A stretch of 64,000 nucleotides of DNA, taken from Novosphingobium pokkalii. GTDB taxonomy: Bacteria > Pseudomonadota > Alphaproteobacteria > Sphingomonadales > Sphingomonadaceae. The notes under the pieces are model-generated. The model was not told the DNA's origin. It made no database searches and saw only the letters and a program-made list of their open reading frames with translations. This document shows positions 46,089 to 54,204 of the stretch, piece by piece; positions within the stretch are counted from its first letter, which is position 1, and each line of letters begins with the position of its first letter. A program made the translations under genes and the position numbers. The stretch is from contig NZ_BMZP01000005.1 of NCBI RefSeq assembly GCF_014652855.1, positions 115,555 through 179,554 of the forward strand. Reading direction: 5' to 3'.

Positions 46089-46634
46089 TTAGGCCGCCAA
46101 GCGCTGGGCGATCCAGGCCAGGATCGCATCGGCCAGCCAATCCTGGTCCTGCGTGGAATCGAGCGTAACCGCCGGCTCGTCCGCGCCCGGTCGCTCCAGC
46201 GTGTCCAACTGGCTGTCGAGCAGGCTTGGCGGCATGTAGTGCCCCGGACGATTGCCCATCCGCCGCGCCAGTTCGGCCAGCGGCGCGTCGAGCAGGGCAA
46301 AGGCGATCGGCTCGGCCGTGGCGGCGGCCAGCCGCTCGCGATAGGCGCGCTTGAGCGCGGAACAGGCCGCCACCACCACGCCGCCCTGCCGCACCGCCTG
46401 GCCCATCGCCGCGCCCAGGTGATCGAGCCAGGGCCAGCGGTCCGCATCGGTCAGAGCCACGCCCTGGCGCATCTTGGCGACATTCGCTGCCGAATGGAAT
46501 GCATCGCCTTCCAGGAACGGGCAGCCCAGCCGCGCCGCCAGCGCCGCACCCAGTGTCGATTTGCCGCTGCCGCTCACGCCCATCACCACGATGGCCAGCG
46601 GCGCCACGCTGCGGCCTGCAATCTTGCCCGACAC
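46089..46634 (-). CDS. gntK: Gluconokinase
   Basis: 181 aa from a GTG with AGGAC and AGGAA upstream. The P-loop GVSGSGKST (residues 19-27) is followed by EGDAFHS, PWLDHLG, ACSALKRAYRERL (gluconate-binding pattern) and HYMPPSLLDSQLDTLE, all typical for the GntK family. It phosphorylates gluconate to 6-phosphogluconate for the Entner-Doudoroff or pentose-phosphate route. It is divergent from the TonB receptor gene, and a GACCATGGTC element lies between them. An in-frame ATG upstream gives a basic leader and is less likely. Confidence 0.94.
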   Translation of the reverse strand: MSGKIAGRSVAPLAIVVMGVSGSGKSTLGAALAARLGCPFLEGDAFHSAANVAKMRQGVALTDADRWPWLDHLGAAMGQAVRQGGVVVAACSALKRAYRERLAAATAEPIAFALLDAPLAELARRMGNRPGHYMPPSLLDSQLDTLERPGADEPAVTLDSTQDQDWLADAILAWIAQRLAA

Positions 46635-46743
46635 GTTCCTGTCCTTCCTGCTTTGCCGTCTCCGCACGGCGCGCGCCGCGCGGGTTGCATGACAGCCATG
46701 TCAACAGCGTCCTTAGCCGCGCCCCCTACGGCCGCCCAATTAG

Positions 46744-46753
46744 GACCATGGTC
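46744..46753. promoter_or_regulatory. Putative GntR operator 2
   Basis: GACCATGGTC is the same perfect palindrome as at 42764, flanked by AATTAG before and GCGGCTGCGCCAG after. It lies in the 268-base region between the divergent gluconokinase and TonB receptor genes, so it could control both. Confidence 0.6.
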
Positions 46754-46902
46754 GCGGCTGCGCCAGGCGCCGCACGGCCCTATGCCCAAGCCACGCGGAA
46801 ACCCGGCTGCCAACGCCGGGACCACGCACAGAATTGTTAGCGATACCAAACCGGGCCGGGACAACATCACCGGCCACGCGACCATCCATGGGGGAGATTT
46901 CG

Positions 46903-49902
46903 ATGACCACCACGCCAACCGCCCCGTCGAGCAGCAGGCCGCTGCGCACGGCTCTGGCCAAAGGCACCGCGCTCGTGGCGCTGGCCTGGGCCTGCCCGGT
47001 GCTGGCGCAAGAGGCCGCGCCGGCCGCCTTGCCCGAAACCCCTGCCCCGGCCGCGGCGCCCACGCCCAGCACCGGCGAAATCGTCGTCACCGGTTCGCGC
47101 ATCACCTCCAGCGGCTTCAGCGCGCCCACCCCCACCCAGGTGCTCAGCGCCGCCGTGATCGCCAAGAGCGCGCAGCCCAACATCTTTACCACGATCGCCC
47201 AGTTGCCCTCGCTCCAGGGCAGCACCGGCGCCACCTATGGCACCAACAGCACCTCCAGCGGCACCCAAGGGCTCAGCTCGTTCAGCCTGCGCGGCCTCGG
47301 GCCGATCCGTACGCTCACCCTGCTCGACGGGCAGCGCGTGGTCGGCGCCAATGTCACCGGCGTGCCCGATATCAGCCTGTTCCCGCAATTGCTGGTCGAT
47401 CGGGTGGACGTGGTCACCGGCGGCGCCTCGGCGTCCTATGGCTCGGACGCGGTGGGCGGCGTGGTCAATTTCGTCACCAACACCCACTTTGAAGGCTTCA
47501 AGGCCAACGCGCAGAACGGCATCACCACTTATGGCGACGATTACAACTACACGTTCCAGGCCGCAGCCGGGAAATCCTTCATGGATGGCCGCCTGCACGT
47601 GGTGGTCAGCGGCGAATACAGCCATGAGAACGGCATCCCCGCCTATGGTTTCGGCGAAGGCCCCGGCCCCAACGGACGCGACTGGTACGAAACCGAAACC
47701 CTGATCAACACCGGGCTGCACACCGATGGCACGCCGCAATACCGCAACAGCAAGCATGCGCAGGCCTATCAATACACCAAGTATGGCCTGATCACCGCCG
47801 GCCCGCTCCAGGGCATCGCCTTTGACCAGAGTGGCAAGCCGTTCAACTTCGTCTATGGCTCCAACGGCGTGCCCGACAAGAACGCCGCCGGCACCGTCAC
47901 CGGCTGCAACAACGGCTTCTGCGTGGGTGGCGATCTTTCGGGCAACGTCGGCAACGGCACCAGCCTGCAATCGGAAATCACCCGCACCAACGGCTATGGC
48001 CGCATCGGCTTCGATATCGATCCCGACAACGAAGTCTATGCCACGGTCAACGTGGCGCGCGTCACGTCGAACAACACGCCCAATCCCGGCGCGGCCAAGG
48101 CCAACTCGATCACCCTGCAATGCTCCAACCCGTTCGTGCCCACCTCGATCCAGGATCTGTGCGCGGCCAACGGCATCACCAGCTTCAAGTACGGCGTGAG
48201 CAACGCGGTGCTGCCCAAGTTCATCAACGTCAATCCGGTGCGCGAGCAATATCGCTTTGTCGCCGGGGCCAAGGGCAAGATCCCGTTCCTAGGCAGCGAC
48301 CTGCACTATGACGCCTATGTCGAGCATGGCGAGAACATCACCGACATCACGGTGAGCAACATCACGCTCAACGCCCGCTACAACGCGGCGATCCAGGCGG
48401 TGCGCCTGGACGATGGCACCATCGCCTGCGCCGATCCGGCCGCGCGCGCCAGCGGCTGCGTGCCGCTCAACATCATCGGCGGCGCCACGCCCAGCGCGGC
48501 GACGCTGGCCTATATCACCCCGGCCCACGGGCCCCACCAGCACACCCGCCAGACCCAGGACGTGGCCAGCATCGCCTTCAACAACCAGCCGTTTTCCACC
48601 TGGGCCGGCCCGGTATCGCTGGCCTTCGGCGGCGAATGGCGCCACGAATTCTACCGGGTGAAGGGCGATCCCTATGGCAACGGGGTCACCGCCAGCAATC
48701 CCAACACCGCCGATTACCCGGCCGATCCGCTGCTCAACACCGCCGGCAACAACTGGTACGCGGGCAACTATCACGACGGCAGCGGCAAGTATTCGGTCTA
48801 CGAAGGTTTCCTCGAAGCGAACCTGCCGCTGGTCGACACGCCCGGCGCGGGCAAGGCCAACCTGAACCTGGCTGGCCGCGCCACGCACTACAGCACCTCG
48901 GGCACGGTCTATACGTGGAAGATCGGCGGCACCTGGCAGACGCCGGTGGACGGCATCCGCCTGCGCGCGGTGACCTCGCGCGATGTGCGGGCGCCCAATC
49001 TGAGCGAGCTCTATGCCGCGCCGATCACCGTCACCGTGCCGGGGCTGACCAACCCGTTCAACAACAACCAGCCCGTCACCGTGCAGCAGAACACGATCGG
49101 GAACACCGGGCTCAAGCCGGAAATCGCGCGCAATACCGAGGCCGGCATCGTGCTGTCCCGCCCCGGCTGGGCGCCGGGCCTCAACCTCTCGGTCGATTAC
49201 TATCGCATCAAGGTGAAAGGCGTGGTGTCTTCGCTCAGCGCGCAGCAGGAAGTGAACTACTGCTATGGCGGGGTGACGCAACTGTGCAGCGCCTTCGATC
49301 TCAATGCCGCCACGCCCTATGTCAACGTCCAGGCGTTCAATCTCGCCTCGATCTTCACCGATGGCTTCGATATCGAGGCGAGCTACCAGTTCCGGCTCGA
49401 CAGCCTCAAGCTGCCCGGCAACCTGACCTTGCGCGCGCTGGCCACCAATGTGCGCAACTACATCACCGATATCGGCCTGCCCAACACGATCCCCACCCAG
49501 GGCGCCGGGGTCAATGCCGGGGCCACGCCGAAGTGGAAAGTGCTCGCCACCGAAAGCTGGGATACCGATACGTTCAGCCTGACGTTCACCCAGCGCTGGT
49601 TCAGCGCGGGCAAGATCAGCAACGAATACATCGAATGCCAGACCGATTGCCCGGTGCAGACCGCGCAGCAGGCGACGCTCCACCCCACGATCGACAACAA
49701 CCGCATGCCCGGCGCGCTCTATTTCGATGTGGGCGCCACTTATAACGTGACCAAGGCGATCACCGCCTATGCCAAAGTGGACAACCTGTTCAACCACGAT
49801 CCCGCCGCATCGCCGCAGACCAACACCGGGATCGACGTGAACCCGCTGCTCTACGACGTCATCGGCCGGATGTATCGCATCGGCGTGCGCGCCAGTTTTT
49901 GA
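46903..49902 (+). CDS. TonB-dependent outer-membrane receptor
   Basis: 999 aa. A signal peptide (PLRTALAKGTALVALAWACP, then VLAQ) is followed by a TonB box EIVVTGSRI (about 55) and a plug (LRGLGPIRTLTLLDGQRVVG, GGASASYGSDAVGGVVNF). The long barrel ends in YRIGVRASF. The ATG at 46903 has GGGGGAGA about 6 bases upstream; an in-frame ATG at 46834 lacks the signal-peptide layout. Its likely cargo is the oligosaccharide produced by the secreted lyase-like protein. A strong terminator follows at 49918. Its 3' end overlaps an antisense small ORF next to tspO. Confidence 0.93.
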   Translation: MTTTPTAPSSSRPLRTALAKGTALVALAWACPVLAQEAAPAALPETPAPAAAPTPSTGEIVVTGSRITSSGFSAPTPTQVLSAAVIAKSAQPNIFTTIAQLPSLQGSTGATYGTNSTSSGTQGLSSFSLRGLGPIRTLTLLDGQRVVGANVTGVPDISLFPQLLVDRVDVVTGGASASYGSDAVGGVVNFVTNTHFEGFKANAQNGITTYGDDYNYTFQAAAGKSFMDGRLHVVVSGEYSHENGIPAYGFGEGPGPNGRDWYETETLINTGLHTDGTPQYRNSKHAQAYQYTKYGLITAGPLQGIAFDQSGKPFNFVYGSNGVPDKNAAGTVTGCNNGFCVGGDLSGNVGNGTSLQSEITRTNGYGRIGFDIDPDNEVYATVNVARVTSNNTPNPGAAKANSITLQCSNPFVPTSIQDLCAANGITSFKYGVSNAVLPKFINVNPVREQYRFVAGAKGKIPFLGSDLHYDAYVEHGENITDITVSNITLNARYNAAIQAVRLDDGTIACADPAARASGCVPLNIIGGATPSAATLAYITPAHGPHQHTRQTQDVASIAFNNQPFSTWAGPVSLAFGGEWRHEFYRVKGDPYGNGVTASNPNTADYPADPLLNTAGNNWYAGNYHDGSGKYSVYEGFLEANLPLVDTPGAGKANLNLAGRATHYSTSGTVYTWKIGGTWQTPVDGIRLRAVTSRDVRAPNLSELYAAPITVTVPGLTNPFNNNQPVTVQQNTIGNTGLKPEIARNTEAGIVLSRPGWAPGLNLSVDYYRIKVKGVVSSLSAQQEVNYCYGGVTQLCSAFDLNAATPYVNVQAFNLASIFTDGFDIEASYQFRLDSLKLPGNLTLRALATNVRNYITDIGLPNTIPTQGAGVNAGATPKWKVLATESWDTDTFSLTFTQRWFSAGKISNEYIECQTDCPVQTAQQATLHPTIDNNRMPGALYFDVGATYNVTKAITAYAKVDNLFNHDPAASPQTNTGIDVNPLLYDVIGRMYRIGVRASF

Positions 49903-50209
49903 CCAGACCCTCCCTCGCCGCCGGTCCCACTCCCAGGGGGCCGGCGGTCTTTTTTGTCCGCTCGCCGCGTTGCCACAGGCGGGGATCGGCCAGATGCAAC
50001 GGCAGGGACAGCGCCAGCGGCAGCGCGATCCATGGCCAAGCTGCCCCGGTCAGCGCGCCGCGCAGGCCCAGCACCATCAGCGCGCCCGGCCCCAGCATCA
50101 CGCAGACCAGACCCGGCGGGCGCCCACGCGCCAGCAGCCATGCCGCTTCCAGCAGCAGCGCGACCAGCATCCCGTCTGCCGCATGGCCGCTGGCGAAATA
50201 GGCGTCCAT
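49859..50209 (-). CDS. Small membrane protein at the end of the bchG-bchP-tspO operon
   Basis: 116 aa. MDAYFASGHAADGMLVALLL opens the first span, followed by AWLLARGRPPGLVCVMLGPG and WPWIALPLALSLPLHLADPR, giving about three hydrophobic segments. It starts 4 bases after the tspO stop, which argues for a real operon member. The last 35 or so codons read back through the terminator of the opposite TonB gene and 44 bases of its coding end, so the tail may be non-conserved. I do not know a function. Confidence 0.55.
   Translation of the reverse strand: MDAYFASGHAADGMLVALLLEAAWLLARGRPPGLVCVMLGPGALMVLGLRGALTGAAWPWIALPLALSLPLHLADPRLWQRGERTKKTAGPLGVGPAAREGLVKNWRARRCDTSGR
49918..49955 (+). terminator. 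Rho-independent terminator of the TonB receptor gene
   Basis: CCGCCGG (49918-49924) and CCGGCGG (49941-49947) form a perfect 7-bp GC stem followed by TCTTTTTT, 16 bases after the stop codon. It separates the catabolic region from the convergent photosynthesis operon. Confidence 0.85.
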
Positions 50210-50213
50210 CGCG

Positions 50214-50708
50214 TCAGAACGGCCCGTTGAGCTGCACGACCTGCCAGTTGAGCAGCCCCGCCACGCTCACCCAGGCGATATAGGGCAGCAGCAAGGCCGC
50301 CGCGAGGCGCGAGATGCGCGCGCAATAGCCGATCAGCAGCGCGATCGAGCACCACAGCAGGATCAGTTCGATCAGCGCCCAGTCCGGCCGTTGCAGCCGG
50401 AAGAACAGCAGGCTCCACAGAATGTTGAGAAAGCCGTTGAGCGCGAACAGGCCGATCACCGTGTCCGAGGTGCGCACGTCGCGCGCGTTGCGCCAGGCGG
50501 TGACTCCAGCCGTGGCCGCCAGCGCGAAGATCACCGTCCAGGCAATCGGGAACACCGGGCGCGGCGGCGTCATCGCCGGCTTGTGCAGCGATTGATACCA
50601 TGGCCCCAGATCGGTGATCGTGCCGCCCAGCAGCGCAACGACCAGCGCCGCGATCACGGCGATGCCCACCGGCATGGCGCCCACCGGCATGGTCCACTTG
50701 CGGTTCAT
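50214..50708 (-). CDS. tspO: TspO/MBR-family tryptophan-rich sensory protein
   Basis: 164 aa, five membrane spans. WYQSLHKPAMTPP after span 1, FPIAWTVIFALAA, LNGFLNILWSLLFF, and YIAWVSVAGLLNW are the TspO landmarks. In Rhodobacter, TspO sits in the outer membrane, binds porphyrins and modulates photosynthesis gene expression in response to oxygen. It overlaps bchP by ATGA and is part of the bchG operon, as expected for that role. Confidence 0.94.
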   Translation of the reverse strand: MNRKWTMPVGAMPVGIAVIAALVVALLGGTITDLGPWYQSLHKPAMTPPRPVFPIAWTVIFALAATAGVTAWRNARDVRTSDTVIGLFALNGFLNILWSLLFFRLQRPDWALIELILLWCSIALLIGYCARISRLAAALLLPYIAWVSVAGLLNWQVVQLNGPF

Positions 50709-51931
50709 GGCACGGCCCTTTCCAGATCGCCCTGCGGCGCAGGACGCGATAGCCCAAGCAGGTGGGCGCAATCCTTGAGGAAAATGCGCAAGTGGGCCAT
50801 CGGCTGGCGCCGCACCAGCCGCTTGTTCATATAGGCCTGCCACGTCAGTTGCTGGACATCGCGATCCGCGCACATCGCCACGAAGCGTTCGCGGCGCTTG
50901 TCGCTGGAATACCAGAAATACTGCATCATCCCCAGGATCCAAAACACGCGGCCATGCGCGCGCAGGAAATCGCGCCGCGCCTGGCGCAGCACCGCAGGAT
51001 TGCCGCTGGCCAGGAACGCCTGCGCCGTCTGCGCCGCAATCCGCCCACCGGCCATGGCGTAATAGATGCCTTCGCCCGAAGCCGGCGCCACCACCCCGGC
51101 GGCGTCGCCCGCCAGCAAGACGTCACGGCCATTGTCCCAGCGCTTCAAGGGCTTGAGCGGGATCGGCGCGCCTTCGCAGCGGATCGTCTCGCACCGCGTC
51201 AGGCCCAGATCCTCGCGCATCATCTGCACCGCCCCGCGCAGGGAAAAGCCCTTCTGCGCCGAACCGACGCCGACGCTGGCCGTCTCGCCATGGGGAAAGA
51301 CCCAGCCATAGAAATCGGGCGAGACGCGGCCCTGGTAGAGCACGTCGCAGCGCGCGCCGTCGAACCCTTGCGCCGTGGTGGCCGGGGCGCGGATCACTTC
51401 GTGATAGGCAAAGACGCAAGGGTTGCGCTCGCCCCCCGGCACATGCGCGCGCGCCACGGCAGACCGCGCGCCATCCGCGCCGACCACCAGCCGAGCGCGC
51501 ACCTCGCGCAGGTCACCGCCACGTTCGGCGCGATAGCGCACGATCGCGGTGCCGGCCGCGTCGCGCACGATGCTGTCATACGTGCCGGTGCGGCGCTCTG
51601 CCCCTGCCGCCTCGGCGCGGACGCGCAGCCATTCGTCGAACACTTCGCGATCGACCATGCCGACATAGCCGATATCGCCCACCGGCATGTCCACCGCCCG
51701 GCGCGAGGGCGCGACCATGCGCGCCGCGCGCGCCCGCGCCACCAGCAAGGTCTGCGGCACGTCGAACTCTTCGAGCAGGCGCGGCGGCACCGCGCCGCCA
51801 CAGGGCTTGATCCGCCCGCCGCGATCGAGCAGCAGCACGGAGCATCCCGCCCGCGCCAGATCCCACGCGGCGGTGGCTCCGCAAGGACCGCCGCCGATCA
51901 CCACGACATCATAGGCAGCGTTTCCGCTCAT
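50705..51931 (-). CDS. bchP: Geranylgeranyl (bacterio)chlorophyll reductase
   Basis: 408 aa flavoprotein. GGGPCGATAAWDLARAG (about residues 13-29) binds FAD, and GDAAGVVAPASGEGIYYAM (about 275-295) is the second FAD motif. RIKPCGGAVPPRLLEEF and WVFPHG are typical for the family. It reduces the geranylgeranyl tail to phytyl on bacteriochlorophyll, using NADPH, after BchG has attached it. ATGA overlaps link it to the PucC-like gene before and tspO after. Confidence 0.96.
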   Translation of the reverse strand: MSGNAAYDVVVIGGGPCGATAAWDLARAGCSVLLLDRGGRIKPCGGAVPPRLLEEFDVPQTLLVARARAARMVAPSRRAVDMPVGDIGYVGMVDREVFDEWLRVRAEAAGAERRTGTYDSIVRDAAGTAIVRYRAERGGDLREVRARLVVGADGARSAVARAHVPGGERNPCVFAYHEVIRAPATTAQGFDGARCDVLYQGRVSPDFYGWVFPHGETASVGVGSAQKGFSLRGAVQMMREDLGLTRCETIRCEGAPIPLKPLKRWDNGRDVLLAGDAAGVVAPASGEGIYYAMAGGRIAAQTAQAFLASGNPAVLRQARRDFLRAHGRVFWILGMMQYFWYSSDKRRERFVAMCADRDVQQLTWQAYMNKRLVRRQPMAHLRIFLKDCAHLLGLSRPAPQGDLERAVP

Positions 51932-53247
51932 AGCTTTACCGCCGTCAGAGGAGTGCCGGCCAGCGAGGGCCGGCGCGTGCGCAACGCGAGCAGCGCGGAA
52001 TAGAGGAACAGCGCGGCTTCGGCGGCAAAGATCAGGCCAAAGGCCATGCCCGGCTGGCCGAAGGCGCCACGCGCCACGTCCACGCCCAGCGCACCGATCA
52101 GCCCGCCCAGGCCAAAGGCGATGGCCTGCGCCGTGCCCCACACGCCCATGCGCACGCCTTCGCCATTGGCGCGCCCTGCGCCCGCCAGGCCCATCATCGA
52201 TCCGATCGCCGACACCGCAAAGGCGCCGTTGCACAGGCCCAGCAGCGCGATATTGGCGGCAATCGGCCAGCCCGGCCCGACACAGGCGGCCATCGCCAAT
52301 CCCGCCAGCGCCACGGCGGAACCCAGGCAGCCGATCATCGTCCAGGTGCGCAATTCGATCGGCAGGCGCCCGCGAAACGCACTGCCGCCCACGCCGCAGG
52401 CAATCATCCCGACCAGCACGCCCCCGTTCTGAAGGCCCGACAAACTCGTCGATTGCCCCGGCGTCATCGCAAAGACCAGGCCGGTGAACGGCTCCAGGAT
52501 CAGGTCCTGCATGCTGTAGGACAGCATTGAGACGAACACGAACAGGGTGAAGCGCCGCGCCTCGTCATCGGCAAAGATCTCGCCCAGCGCCTCGCGCAAG
52601 GACAGTGCCGGCACCACCGCCACCGGGGCCTGCGCCAGCAATGGCCCGCGCCCTTCCAGACGGAACGTGGCCAGCAAGGTGACCGCACAGGCCGCGCCGA
52701 CCATGCCCATCGCCACGGTCTGCAAGCGCGCTTCGGAATAAGGATCGAGCAACGCGCCTGCCGTGCCGGCCGCCACCACGATGCCGAAAACCATCATGAT
52801 CCACGTCGTCGCCGCCGCTGCCGCGCGCCTTTGCGGCGCCACGCCGGTGGCCAGCAAGGCCAGAACCGAGGTGCCTGCCGCGCCCACGCCGGCACCGATC
52901 AGGGTAAAGGCAAAGACACACAGCGCCAGCCCCTGGACCCGCGCATGGCCCAGCATGGTCACGCCATGCACCGCCAGCAACGCCCCCAGCCCCAGCGTGG
53001 CCATGCCCGCCAGGATCCATGGGCTGCGCCGCCGCCCGATGTCTGACCCATGGCCCCACAGCGGGCGCGAGAGCTGCACGCCATAGTGCCAGGCGACCAG
53101 GCCGGCGGGAATCCCGGCGGCCAGGCCATATTCCAGCACCATCAGGCGGTTGAGCAGGGACGTGGCGAGCATCGTGATCGCCCCGATCGCCGCCTGGACC
53201 ATGCCCAGCCGCAGGATCGACCACCAGCCAAAGGCGTGCTGTCTCAC
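51928..53247 (-). CDS. PucC/LhaA-like MFS protein of the BCD family
   Basis: 439 aa, about 12 membrane spans. RLGMVQAAIGAITMLATSLL, YGVQLSRPLWGHGSDIGRRR and MQDLILEPFTGLVFAMTPGQ match the family that includes PucC, LhaA and the bchG-bchP-linked member (often called ORF428 or bch2). These proteins are thought to deliver or hold bacteriochlorophyll during light-harvesting complex assembly. The position between bchG and bchP, with ATGA overlaps to both, fits pigment hand-over after esterification. Confidence 0.92.
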   Translation of the reverse strand: MRQHAFGWWSILRLGMVQAAIGAITMLATSLLNRLMVLEYGLAAGIPAGLVAWHYGVQLSRPLWGHGSDIGRRRSPWILAGMATLGLGALLAVHGVTMLGHARVQGLALCVFAFTLIGAGVGAAGTSVLALLATGVAPQRRAAAAATTWIMMVFGIVVAAGTAGALLDPYSEARLQTVAMGMVGAACAVTLLATFRLEGRGPLLAQAPVAVVPALSLREALGEIFADDEARRFTLFVFVSMLSYSMQDLILEPFTGLVFAMTPGQSTSLSGLQNGGVLVGMIACGVGGSAFRGRLPIELRTWTMIGCLGSAVALAGLAMAACVGPGWPIAANIALLGLCNGAFAVSAIGSMMGLAGAGRANGEGVRMGVWGTAQAIAFGLGGLIGALGVDVARGAFGQPGMAFGLIFAAEAALFLYSALLALRTRRPSLAGTPLTAVKL

Positions 53248-54146
53248 AAGTATCCTCCCAGGCCGAGCGCGGCGGCCATCATGCCAAGCACGTAAAGCGA
53301 GACGCCGGTGGCGTTGTACCAGGGCGCCCGGCGCGCCGGATCGGCGACCAGGCGCGGCATCAGGGCAAGCTGCGCGGCGAGCATCACGGCGACTGCCACC
53401 GCCGGCAGCACCATCCCCCAGCGCGACAGCAGCACGACGACGACCATCTGCGGCACGGCCATGACCACGCTGGCCAGCAGCGCCGCCCGGCGCTCTCCCA
53501 GCACGACCGGCAAGGAACGCAGGCCCATCACCCGGTCGCCGGTCACCGCCTTGAAATCGTTGAGCGTCATGATGCCATGCGCGCCCAGGCTATAAAGACA
53601 CAGCAGCGCCAGCACGCGCCCGGAGGGCAGCGCCCCGGCCATGACCGCCGCTCCGGTGAACCAGCTCAACCCTTCATAACTGAAGCCGACCACCGCCGGG
53701 CCGACCCAGCCGCTCGTCTTGAAGCGGAACGGCGGCGCGCTATAGGCCCAGGCCCCGGCGAGGCCCAGCGCCGTTGCCGCCAGCACCCATGGCCCGGTCA
53801 GCGCGGCAACGGCGAGCGACACAACGCTCCAGCCAATCGCGATGGCCAGGCCCCAGCGCCCGGCAATGCGGCCAGACGGGATCGGGCGGTGCGGCTCGTT
53901 GATGGCATCGACATGGCGATCGAACCAGTCATTGACCGCCTGGCTCGTGCCGCAGACCAGCGGCCCGGCCAGCGCTATCCCGGCGATCAGGAACGACCAG
54001 CGCGAAGAGACCGCCACGCCCGAGGATACGACCCCACAGAGCATCGCCCACATCGGCGGAAACCAGGTGATCGGCTTGAGCAGGGTGACAACGTCCAGCA
54101 GCGCCGGAAAAGGCGCCATCGCAGGAAAGGCAACCGAGCGAGCCAT
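53244..54146 (-). CDS. bchG: Bacteriochlorophyll a synthase (prenyltransferase)
   Basis: 300 aa UbiA-type membrane prenyltransferase that joins geranylgeranyl diphosphate to bacteriochlorophyllide a. It has LLKPITWFPPMWAMLCG at the start, the first Asp motif NDWFDRHVDAINEPHRPIPS (about 73-92) and the second, NDFKAVTGDRVMGLRSLP (about 197-214). The ATG at 54146 lies only 6 bases after the predicted -10 box, so the mRNA may be leaderless. The next in-frame ATG is 9 codons on, also without a ribosome site. Confidence 0.96.
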   Translation of the reverse strand: MARSVAFPAMAPFPALLDVVTLLKPITWFPPMWAMLCGVVSSGVAVSSRWSFLIAGIALAGPLVCGTSQAVNDWFDRHVDAINEPHRPIPSGRIAGRWGLAIAIGWSVVSLAVAALTGPWVLAATALGLAGAWAYSAPPFRFKTSGWVGPAVVGFSYEGLSWFTGAAVMAGALPSGRVLALLCLYSLGAHGIMTLNDFKAVTGDRVMGLRSLPVVLGERRAALLASVVMAVPQMVVVVLLSRWGMVLPAVAVAVMLAAQLALMPRLVADPARRAPWYNATGVSLYVLGMMAAALGLGGYL

Positions 54147-54152
54147 GGTGCG

Positions 54153-54194
54153 AGACTACGCCCAAGCCCGGCCAAGCGTCAAATCAAATTGACA
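54153..54194 (-). promoter_or_regulatory. bchG promoter with PpsR-type site
   Basis: On the minus strand TGTCA-N8-TGACG (54177-54194) matches the PpsR/CrtJ pattern TGT-N12-ACA with one mismatch in the last half. The second half is the -35 box TTGACG (54177-54182). An 18-base spacer leads to TAGTCT as -10 (54153-54158), then 6 bases to the bchG ATG. The same layout stands before bchF. A further everted TTGACA/TGTCAA pair (54189-54208) lies just upstream. Confidence 0.75.
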
Positions 54195-54204
54195 GATTCA
54201 AGTG

